Below are positions 12,701 to 24,700 of a DNA stretch of 64,000 nucleotides, piece by piece. Within the stretch, counting starts at the first letter, position 1, and the number at the start of each line of letters is the position of its first letter. The notes beneath the pieces are model-generated. The model did not search any database. It worked only from the letters and a program-made list of their open reading frames with translations, and was not told where the DNA came from. The translations under genes were made by a program, and so were the position numbers. Source of the DNA: Balanoglossus misakiensis (Eukaryota; Hemichordata); assembly GCA_040954595.2 (NCBI GenBank), contig CM082587.2, positions 9,858,001-9,922,000 on the forward strand. Reading direction: 5' to 3'.

Positions 12701-15700
12701 ATCTTTGTCAGTTTGTATGGCTGGAAATGTTGAGACCTTAGTATTAACATGAACAATGTCCCTTCCTATGCGTACTGGTTTAACTGTCAACAGATTACCT
12801 GGATAAGCCAGTATATTGTATATCATGATACTGGTACACCAAGAGATATTATATTACCATGGCCTGTGCATCGCATTTTAATTGGTCGAGATGAACGACG
12901 TCACTGACCACAAATACTCAGTAATGGTTTGTTTACATGCCCGTAAATCTGAATAGTAATTTTAACAAACAGTTCAGTGAATACAACATTTTACGTAACA
13001 CAAGTTCCGGGGCCCCTAGTCTTTTGCGTGGGACATTTTCGTAAATTTTGACGGTTTTCTTGGGTTTGTTTGTAATACAATGGAAATAACCAACTCCGCC
13101 CTGACCATTAACATTTGTTTATGGGCGCGGGCTCGAGGAAAGCCAAAATTCATGGGCTCGGAAGCCTCGCCCATGAATTTTTGGCTTTCCCCTCGCCCTT
13201 TCCCATAAACAAACGTTAATGGTCAGGGTGTCGTCCATTATTTCTATATTATAACACACCTTGTGTGTAATTTGTGTTGTGAATCACCAATGTGTTGTCA
13301 TATGGTGTGTGTCAGTTTGGCCCTGATAGTGAGTGATACATACAACAAGGAATTACAGGTCGACATATTTTGAACTGTTGTCCTGTCAGACAAGCATTCT
13401 AAAAACTGCCACCTAGCTAAGACTATCAGGAAAAATTGCCCCCAACTACCATCAAGAAAAATGATGTATTTTGCTCCAAGTCCTCGAAAAACATCTGAAT
13501 TCATTGAACAAGTAAAGAAGAGGAGTCAGTTGGAAAAAAGATAGGACCATGCCACACGGCTTTTAAAGGTGTTCGGTGTTTTGGTGACAACAAACCGTTA
13601 TTGCAATGAACAATTGAATATTAATTTTCAAAAACCATTTTATTCTGTAAGAAAAATTTTCATTGGTCAAGCGGACTAGATAAAAATGTACAAAACTACA
13701 CAAGAAATCTACAGACTTAGCTTATAATTTATAAGCTGTGTTTTTTATAAGTTAACCAATATCTTTTATAAGTTTTAAATAAAAGAGATTGGTTTCCCAC
13801 TATCCAAGGTACAGACAAGGTAATAGCCTTTTACCCTTCTTTTTCTTTGCTTATTAAGGACTGGGTAGTAGAACTCAAAGACATATGCAGTATAATTAAT
13901 GCTTATGACAATTATTGACATCTTGTCATGGGTGGACCATATTGTGATTTTAGCTGACAATGAAAATGATACGCAAAAATGTTAAAGCACGTTCTCATTT
14001 TTCAATCATTTTAGAAAAATCCAATATGGCCGACATTAGGGACGACCAAACACAATGCCCTTACACAAGCTTGATAGACATCAGTTTTGGTGACCATTTA
14101 CACCAAATCTCAAGAAGATGTTTGAAATTTTAATGAGATTTATTATACATGTAATTCCAATGTGGCTGCCAAGGTCACATGACTCTGGCTCATAATTTTT
14201 TCGGCAAATTTTGAAGGAGAGATGGCATGTTTGCCATGCACTAAATTTCAAGTTGATTTGCAATGTAGTATTTGATAAGAAGCCATTTGTTTTAATTTAG
14301 TCGTGGTAATTAAACATTTCATGACAACTCATCGGCCCCGACCATTCTGCCATGTTTTGAGAAATGTAGGTGCAGTGGGTATTGGGATCTCAAAAAATTG
14401 ACTCGGACATGCGAAGAAAAGAATAACAGTACAGCTGTAGGCCTTGGTCCCGTAAATACCTGTTAACGCTTGTGACATTGGAAAATGTGAGTGATGTGTA
14501 TTTGCTGTTGATAGCATTCTCATTCTGTGTACTTTGCAGAAGTCTACAGACCTGAAGGATGAGGAAATATCAGAGTTTCAAGCTGTGACAGGAAAATCTA
14601 TACAAAGAATATGCAGTTCCAGATTTGTCCTTCCAAGGTTACTTGGAGACTTCAATATGGCCATAGATACAGCTCAGGTAAATTTTCTAACTTAACAACA
14701 TTAATTCAGTGCATTTTGGCCCCTATCACCGTACCAAGTTTCAGCCCGGTAGATGCTGCGTGTTTTCCAGATGTAGCTGGCCTGATAGGCATGGGCCCCT
14801 AAAAATGCATGTGTCTAGTTGTTTTGAACTGTGGTGTTAATCTCTCCTGGGTGATCTTATTTTCTAAGTTTGTTTTGTTGAAATTGCGACAAATTTGTAT
14901 TACTATATTTTGATGTCTTCACAAATTTGCCTTTTTAGCTGTGCTGACAAGTTTGTCAGACTCTGTGCGCCATTTAATTCTGAAGAAATTTTCTTGTTTA
15001 TAATGTAAAGTATCACAGTGGAGCTGTGTTGGTTGCTAGGTAGCTACTTCTGATATAGAATTACTTCTGTGCAATCCCCAAATAGGACTAATAGAATCCC
15101 AAGGACCTGGGATCATATTTCTCACATGAGTTGGGGATTTTTTGTCCCACACGAGCCGCAGGCGAGTGTGGGACAGAATATCCTCGACGAGTGTGAGAAA
15201 TACTTTCCCAGGTCCTTGGTGTGTGAGATGATATTTCTCACACGATCACAAATTAGCCAAATTGAATAAATGACTCTGGAACTGTAGTCTTGGCACGTTG
15301 TAGTCTCTGTCCCTATGATACACATCACGCCATTGGATAACATTTAGTGCACATTGCAAAAAGACGCTTTGTCAACCAATCAGTGTTCCCGTCATATACA
15401 GCTATTGATTCAGTGAGAGTGTGGGATCGATTTGTTCTCACACTCTGATCCCTCACTCCCAGCGTGCCAGGAGTGTGAGAAGAAATGTTCTTGATGCTAT
15501 GTTTTACTGTACAATGCACTGAATAATTGTGAGAAATGTTACTGTTGATAAAAAAGAAACATTTGAACAGGTGCAGACGTCAGGATGGTGAAATAATTTT
15601 CCCCTGTATAAAACATTTTTTTTTCATTAAAGATATTTCTTCCGGAGAATAAGCACACATTGGATGAAATTTTATCAATTAGCATTGATACAACTCTGTC

Positions 15701-18700
15701 AGCTATACAAAAAGTGTTCACAGGAGATATATGTGCAGTGATCCAGGTTAGTTTTTAGGTCCCATCTGGTATAATATGTACATGTACCATGGGTCATTAT
15801 GGGATCGTTTGCATTTGTATGTATATCTCATTGTCTGTCTGCATGTATGGACGGATGTATGTCCGTCCACATCATGATGAGCTTCTGCTAAATTCTAACT
15901 GAACAGTTCAATGACCTTCTATAATGGTCCTAAACATTTCCAAAGCATTTCTAAAACATATATTATACTATCAAAATATATAAAATACAAGGGACATAGA
16001 ATAACAAAATGTCTTGTGACAGTACAATTAGCATAATTCTCATTCTCTGTATGTGTGTCCATGTGGGTGTGCCTGTCTGCTTGCTTGATTGCCCGCCTGT
16101 CAAAAATCCTTTTCAAATAATACAGCAAGTAGTAGCAATAATGGCAGATGTTTTGATTTCATTGCCAGACATTTTGCACGCTGTTTTCCACTACATCAAT
16201 TAAGCTGGCCCTGCTCCAACCGGAATACACTTCACGTTTATGTTTATACTTCTTTCATTGATTCCTTTCAAAATAGGAGCAAAATGTCCTCAGAATTGTT
16301 TGTTCTATTGATCCAGCAGAGACTTTGCCATTCACTAGTTCTTGTCGTCACATTCTAATATTTTATGTAACAAAGAGATATGTTGTTTTTTTTTTCTTTT
16401 TTTTTCATATACATAGAACAGCCAAGTATGTCCCATATCAGTTGCATCTTTTGGACCAAACTTTATCACTAAGAGTGTATTTGAACACAAAGATGTGAAA
16501 AACAATGTAAAAATGATCTCTGTTACCGCCATGGAAGAGCCAAGTGAGGATGATCTCTCTTGTCTCTACAGGTATGTACAAATTTTGTATTTATACTGAA
16601 TCGGCGAAAGCAAGAATTAGAACCTGTGATTTTCAAACCCATGAATGCCTTATGTCCTTGTACATTCAGTTCATGACGGGAAAGCTCCATTACATGTTAG
16701 GAACTCACTCCCTCACTTAGTTATCCAGGGATTAATCATATTCAAATATTTAAAAGGATTAGAAAGAAAATAGAAAATAGTGCCCTCATGCAACAAACAG
16801 ATGATTGTGTAAAGTTTGTCAGCCACCAAGCACAGGGAAGTGTGAAATAACAAAATAATAACAAAACTAAACAGATTTCAGGTAATCTTGCCCGACTTGA
16901 CAATTGCCAAGTCAGGTACCAGGTGAACATATGTTTGTACACACAAAATTACACACATGCGCATAAGACAATTGTCAGTCTTTAAGCAATTCTAGGCACT
17001 GATCTGTTGAAACGTATGCTAAAATATTTTAAACATTGAAAGTATTTGGTATTTTGATACAGGTTTGGCCAAGGAGAAAATACTCCAACAGTTCACCTGA
17101 TCACAGTTACCAATCCCATAACTCCTTTGGTGGAGAAATTCTACGATGCTACAGCAAGTCATACCATTGTTTACATTGCTGCAGTGGCACTTAAGGTAAG
17201 TAAATCCAAATGCCAATTCATACACAGCCACCTTTTGTGGAGTGACTCTACAGATATACACTATACTGTAATTATTCCTGTTATAATTCAAATGCCCCTG
17301 GGGGATATATTTTTTAAATTTCACTCTTCATATTTGACTGTGAATTAAAATTACAATTTTTTTCAACTTTGAAAATTCAACCCCTCTGACTTCTCAATCC
17401 TTTGCCACTTCTCAAAAACTAAGAGCCATTGTCATTGATTGAGAGATCTTACACGAACAATAAACATGTCATGGAACTGACATCTGGGGCCGTTCCTACA
17501 TGAAACTGAGCTGAAAGTAGAAAATTACCATGGAACAGATGTTGCTAATTAATGCTAATTATTTTCCAACTATTAGCAACACCCGGGTCAATGCTCTGGC
17601 CAATCAGTAGTGTGTTGCGTAAGGTGATTGACTTGAATGATGTTGAAAACATGTGGTAACCTCGTTGCAATGACATTGCATTTTGAGTTCTATTGACATG
17701 CAGATCTTAAAAATGGAAGATAGTTGAAGTCGTGGCCAGACCCTTGTGTGTGAGTCTATCTAAAACACACTAGGTATGGTGACCAGGCAACTGCTGACGC
17801 TGCTTTCGCATAATAACGACGCAGTGTTTGCTGATGTGGCACATCCAGTCTGTATTTAATCAAAATAACAAGCATCTTGAATTAACTTTGACTGGTTTCT
17901 TTATCAACATTTCCAACTTCCTAATTCTCTTTTCAGAGATTGGTTAGTGGTGGTTGTGTCATATTTACAACTACAACAAGAGTATTCCTGACTCGATGTT
18001 CTGTGGGTGTGCTTCACATATTGAATAGTTGTTTTGAGAAGGTATGTCTGTATATACTGGTACACAGAAGAATACTATGGACAATTTTACATTCTTAGCA
18101 CAACTATGCAGGCTCTATATTTGTATTAAAATCTCATTGATAAACAATTTGTTTTAAAAACAAGAAAATTATAAAATATGGAAAATATGGAAACCCGTTG
18201 AGAAACATTTTGTTGCAATTATTGGGAGGTAAGGTCTTTTTATTTCATAAGTGCAGGTGACTATAAACAACTGTTCCTTAGAAATTTGAATCCCTGAAAT
18301 AGAACCAATATGATAGACTATTCTTGTGATTGCACTTTGTGTCTTTCCAGGGTTTCTAACATTACTCTCTTCCTTCAAGTAACTTTTCATAGACCGATTA
18401 CAAAGTTTGTACTCTTCACATAATACTGATTTGAAAAACTTGTGACTCTCTTTCAGGTTCTAATTCATTGTATGAGTACCTTTCCCAGCTATTGTGTTAT
18501 TTCCTGCCAAGATTACCGACCCAATGTTTCATTGATGGAGGTGAGGTTGCATTTTGAATGTCTTCATTGGTCATGTGCAAATATTTTTCCAGAAGTTTTT
18601 TTTCACATGTTTGATGTCAGAATCAGCATGCAGTTGACTCTGAACTGTATGATGAGTCTGGTAATTTATCAGTGAAGTTCTTCAAACTCATTGAACCACT

Positions 18701-21700
18701 GAAACCATATACTGACAACGAACAGAGTGTGGCACTTGTGGGGGGAAAACACCACTCCACATGTTATGAAGCCTTCAGAAGAAAACAATCCAGAATACAT
18801 GTACAACCGACTAGTTGGTATTTGAACCGACAAGGGTGCAGTTTTAGGACCAGAAATCTGGAGTGGTTTGACGCTTCCAAGGTTCAGCGAAGTCCCAAGG
18901 TGATGACCGTTAACCCACAGACAAAGAGAAAAAACAGACTAGCAACGCGGCATGTCACTTTGATGTCTTGTCCACCTCGGCAAACAACGGCAAACAATAG
19001 GTTTCAAATGTGTCAAATGGGTTAGACACCGCGGAGACTTCCCAGAATACTTTGCGGTTGCGTCATTATCGACAGCTGCAGTACCTTGCCTGACACAGCT
19101 TTGCATTCAGGACTCGACTGAAACACTACTTTAACCCCCTGTGCGGAAATTACCGGGGTTCGGATTAACGTGTGTTTGTATAGTTGTTTATTTGGGAGTG
19201 GTCGTCGTGCATAATGACTGTGTAATTGCTCTCATGTACACAGAAAATAATTGAACACTTTACACTTCCACGCGATTGACAACTGTTTGAATGGCGTGGT
19301 TATTGTTTCCCAGGGACGCTTCTGAAAAGCACTGAAACCAGATTTCTCCCAAAATCATCGTTGTTTCAAAAGCTCGTGTACTTTTTCGTCGATAACTTTA
19401 TGTTGTGTGTGTTTATAAAGCCAACTACTGTCGTTGTGTGGTGTAATTCTTTATGCTTGGACCTGTTTGGGCCGATTTTCATAGAGCTAAGATCATTGGT
19501 GTTGTCTGTTGTCAGTCAAACGGCATTAAGATTCGCCACTGATTTGGGGGGTCTTTTATACCCCGCACCGGGGTTTATGGACGACCACGATTTACACTTG
19601 ATTTACACGTTAGAAGTAAAATTTGCATCTACAACCCATGCAAGTTTACAGAACACGATTCAGCGAACAGGAATCCATTCCAAAAAATCGAGATTGATGA
19701 TTGAACCTTTTCAAATTTACGATCAAACACACTTATTATATATTGATAAGTTTTTGTTAAATGGTAAAACTCATCGCTCTGATGCTCAAACTTCCTCCAA
19801 TTTTCACTGTCCACTCGCCTTCCGTCTACAGCTGACTGAAAACGACAACACGAACTTTCACCAAAACACTTTCGTTTTATTATCGGGAAAATTCCGGACA
19901 TTGCCGAAGTGGACACGTTCGGAAATCTTCGGAGACAAGCTGCACCTTGAAGGCGAGCTGAGACACGCATAGGGGGATTAGGAGATGTACTTCACACCTT
20001 TTGACAATAGCTTTGCTAGTCTGTTTTTCTCTTTGTCTGTGGTTAAACCCCGGTGCGGGGTATAAAAGACCCCCCAAATCAGTGGCGAATCTTAAACCCC
20101 GGTGCGGGGTATAAAAGACCCACCAAATCATTGGCGAATCTTAAACCCCGGTGCGGGGTATAAAAGACCCCCCAAATCAGTGGCGAATCTTAATGCCGTT
20201 TGACTGACAACAGACAACACCAACGATCTTGGCTCTATGAAAATCGGCCCAAACAGGTCCAAGCATAAAGAATTACACCACACAACGACAGTAGTTGGCT
20301 TTATAAACACACACAACATAAAGTTATCGACGAAAAAGTACACGAGCTTTTGAAACAACGATGATTTTGGGAGAAATCTGGTTTCAGTGCTTTTCAGAAG
20401 CGTCCCTGGGAAACAATAACCACGCCATTCAAACAGTTGTCAATCGCGTGGAAGTGTAAAGTGTTCAATTATTTTCTGTGTACATGAGAGCAATTACACA
20501 GTCATTATGCACGACGACCACTCCCAAATAAACAACTATACAAACACACGTTAATCCGAACCCCGGTACTTTCCGCACCGGGGTTTAACCCTATTGCTAC
20601 CGGGTGTCATAACCCGTTAGAGTCTCAAGTCCCATAAAGATACCTATTAACACTGGAGTACGTATACTGACAGTGTTGGTTTCTTTGATTAGCTGCCATG
20701 TGTGTATTTAGACTGGGTCGTTTGCCTCAATTAAGCTGTATCCACTGTTTATGATCATCTTGGCCTGATCAAATTACCTAGCAAGTAGCAGAGGCGGTTT
20801 AGTATGTACTCAGCTGTACAAATATTTGACATTACACACCAATTCATTCTCTCCACGGTCAAGTATGCCCGGCAATCTGGGGGGTAGGAAAATGACTACG
20901 TTTCCTACAAACTTGGCACTGTTAGGGTTAAAGTGGTCGAAATGTGTAATGCAACAGCACTGTGCAATATCCTTTGAGAAAGACAAAAATGAAAATGTTG
21001 CATTTCGGTCGGGTATTTCTTTGTGGTGAAATGTAAACCAGGAATGTGTCAAACAAAAACTTATACGTGTAATACCAAATATCCATGTTCGCTGAACAGT
21101 AAATATCCAAGCTCAAATAAGAAGTGCTGTAAAACTAATTTTCAGCTTGTTTTGTTTTGGGTACAGCCTCTATTTCAGGGATGGTCTGGAGAGAGGGCAA
21201 TTAATTTTGTTTATCACATGAACTGGCCCAGATCACCACCTGTGTGACGTAGACCAGGACAGATCAAAAATCCAGATCACCCCTGTTCTACGTCATCAAC
21301 CGGAACTATTTCCATGTTTCGCCGTAGCTTTGTTGTCAAACAGAAACAGTATGTGTAGCGGCATTTAAAATACAGAAATGAAATAAAAAAATGACGGTTC
21401 CATGACAATATCGCTTTGTAAGCTCAAAACAGAAAGGTGGAATTTGGAAAAAAGACAGTCGACGCAACGATCATGGACAATCGTGGCTGTCAAAGTTTTG
21501 GGTCAGGTACACATAGCCTAGTCTAGGCGCAAGTCTGGTACGTTCCGAGTCGAATCAGTGTGGGGAATTGTTTCGAGCCAGTTCAGCGTGATGACTGAAC
21601 CTCTATATTCCACCTGTCAACGAAATGTATAAGACGTGGTAAGAGGTCGCAGTAAAATTGTTAGAGAATCGATTACATTTGTGTAAGGCCGAACTTCGAG

Positions 21701-24700
21701 CGAACGGAACTCAACGGGACGACTTGTTGGGAGATTTTATGAATGATCAGCGATAGTTCATCATTTGCGTATATGCAAATCCCCAACATATATCTCCTGG
21801 GGGAAATAATCCCGCTCAGTAAAATACGACGCCGCTCCAAAATTGTTGCAAGATACTGAATTTTTTTAGGGGACCAAGCGCCCTCAGGCGCTTTGTCCCC
21901 TTCTGTTATTGCTGGAGTTTTTCTTCTTTCTTCTTGAGTCGTTTTTTTGCTCCCGTTTTTCTCAAAATCGACGTGGCCTAGGACCTTGAAATTTGGCACG
22001 GTGATTGGGGTCCATGAGTACTGGTGCACCTGCCCTTTGAATTTGTAATTAGTCACGTGACTTGGTGGCTATAATCGAGCGTAATTTTCAAATTGACCTA
22101 ATTTGCACGTTAATGGGGGCATGTACATTCTTTTCGCGATTTTTGTAGACCATGTGGCCAAAATCCCCTGTGCCAAATTTCAAGGTCCTAGGCCACGTCG
22201 ATTTTGAGAAGAAGATTTTTGTAATATTTTTCGCATTTTTTGGTGGGCTGAGGACGGACACTGGGGCATCGGACTTTGACCGTCATTACGTAATGTTGTG
22301 GAGATCCCATTAGCACGCTACTCACTTCTGGCGGGTTGCAGTAGTCCTTGGAAAATCGGCTGAAATACGTAAACTGTCCAGTGATTATTTTCCACAGAAT
22401 GAATTTTGGGACAACACATTATCTGAGTTCAGGCTGTGTTAGGGCGTTTTATTGAATTATGCTGAGTTTGTTAGCTGTTGCCGTTCAAATCTTTCTATCC
22501 AGACCCGGCTACACTGGTTAACATTCAATGTAATGCGGCGGCGGACTTTGACCCTCAGTCGCTAATGTGGCCGAAATACATCAGCAGACCAATGATTTTC
22601 TTGCACGAAGGGAGTATGGTACCAGCAATAATCAGAGATCAGGCTTCGTTGCCGTTCAAAAGTTCCTACTTTAGTCGTGACGTTGCAACTGGACGTTCAG
22701 TATGGGGGTTGGCCCGCAGGTGGCCGTGTGGGTTATCAGGTCGCCCGTAATGGCACGCAGCTTCATGCAGCTGTATGGGACCAAATAATACGCCCGATTC
22801 GGGGGTCACCTGTGACATCTGCGTAACTCAATTATGAGCATGCGTAATTGTGGAGTCAATGAAAGGGATGCTAGCATGGTATTTGTTGCACATGGATCGA
22901 TTTGAAGTCCGATTTTCCTGTCAAGTTATGGGCGACCTTATGTGACATTTCACCTACTTTTGCTTAGTGAGCATCCACAGCAGATGCATGCAGCTTTGGC
23001 GTTGGGGGGTGGAGGGGGGGGGGGGGCATATACGGATGGGACCATAATGATATACCAAAGGCGGGGTCCCCTGTTGCACCTGCCTAAGTCATTGATTTTG
23101 TACATTTAATTGGACACTAACCAACAGGGCAATAGGTGTAGTTTTTGTTCCACAGGGACGAATGTAAGTGTCAGTTTGTTTTTGCCCAAATGTCTAAGTT
23201 GATTTGGATGACCTCTGTCGTACAGTGCCATATCTCAGCCCGTTGTACAGGTGCAGCTTTGGTATTTGGAGGGATGAAACTATCATGAAATGTCAAATAC
23301 AGGGGGATACCTGCGACACCTGCTTGATTCATGTATTACGTGCATACCTAATGGTAAGCAAAGTGAAAGGGCTGCAAATGTAGGATTTGTTGCACATGAC
23401 ATAAACAGGAATGAACATTTTTTGTCAAATTTTTGGGTGACCTCAGGTGTCCATTGACCTGCTTTCCATATGTTAGCACGCACATCATATATAGCCAGGT
23501 GTTTGGAGGGGTAGGGTAGGACCCTCTGCGTCATGAAATGCTAAATTCCTGGGGCCACCTGTAACTTACTCGCGTAACTCATTATTATGGCCATATCTAA
23601 TTTGACAAACCCAAACAGCGAGGATTTTCCGTTGTCTTGAATATGAACCAAATAAGAATCCTAATTTTTGGATACCCTCAGCTGACCTTTAAAGTATACT
23701 TACTGAAGTACTTACAACGTAGAAGTTCACCTTTGGTTGTTGTGTTTGTACTTGTAAGACATCCATTTCGGGTGGTTGCCTACTTCCCCATATCTCTACA
23801 TCCAGAGCAAATACAGCCTACGCAATTGAATGGTACAACCCTGAATGGAGTCTTATGGTTATTAACTCTATGCTTGGGCCCCTTCAATGCTGCTTGCAGC
23901 TTTAATTATTCCTGCCTCTTCTAACGAAAAATAAGAAGACTGTTCATGTGATAAATATATAATCCCATGACTTTTTTCTTTGTTACTTGTGGTTTTCGCG
24001 GAAGCGTACAACTTCTCGCCTGCGGCTCGAAGTTGCACTGCTCCGCGAAAACCACTCGTATACGATGACGTCAAACAAAGAAAGATATCATGGGATTATA
24101 TGTAAGTAGGATGGGCCGGAGTTGTAGTTATTCGATATAACGAAAATGGTCAAAAGAGCAACTTTGTTCCTTTAAAGTGACAAAGTCTCTCTCTTGCTGC
24201 CCTTTTTCCCATTAATTTTGTTTGATACAGAACACCATTTATGTTAATGTACATGTGTATATGAAGTGAACCAATGTTCGACCACATACAATTTCCATAA
24301 TAAATGGGAAACGGGCAGCGAGAGAGAGACTTTGTCCCTTTAACTTACTAAATATACTGGGTGTATGATAATATGAGGTTAATACGAAAATACCGCAGAG
24401 TATGCACAGGGACATTTATAGCGCCGCATATTGCCAATGTGTTGTGGAAGGCAATGGGTGGCACTAATGCCCAAGTATATACTTTGCAGAACGCCAGTAT
24501 GATCGATCATAGCTGCTCAGCTGAAACACAGTACGGAGTGAGCAGACATCTTTCTTTATTTATTTACATTGGAGGGGGGGGGGGTCTTGAAACCGTCTAC
24601 TGTGAAAGTGCATTCCTATACATGGTTTTTGGGAACCTTGAAACTGTTGATGCACAGAATGGGTGTTCTGTACAGCCCTGCTACGTACAGTGTTTTAAGT

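Noticed and set aside
19361-19972. 203-codon open frame
   Set aside because: Runs from inside a terminal repeat element into unrelated sequence; its first part reappears in inverted copies, so it is repeat-derived.
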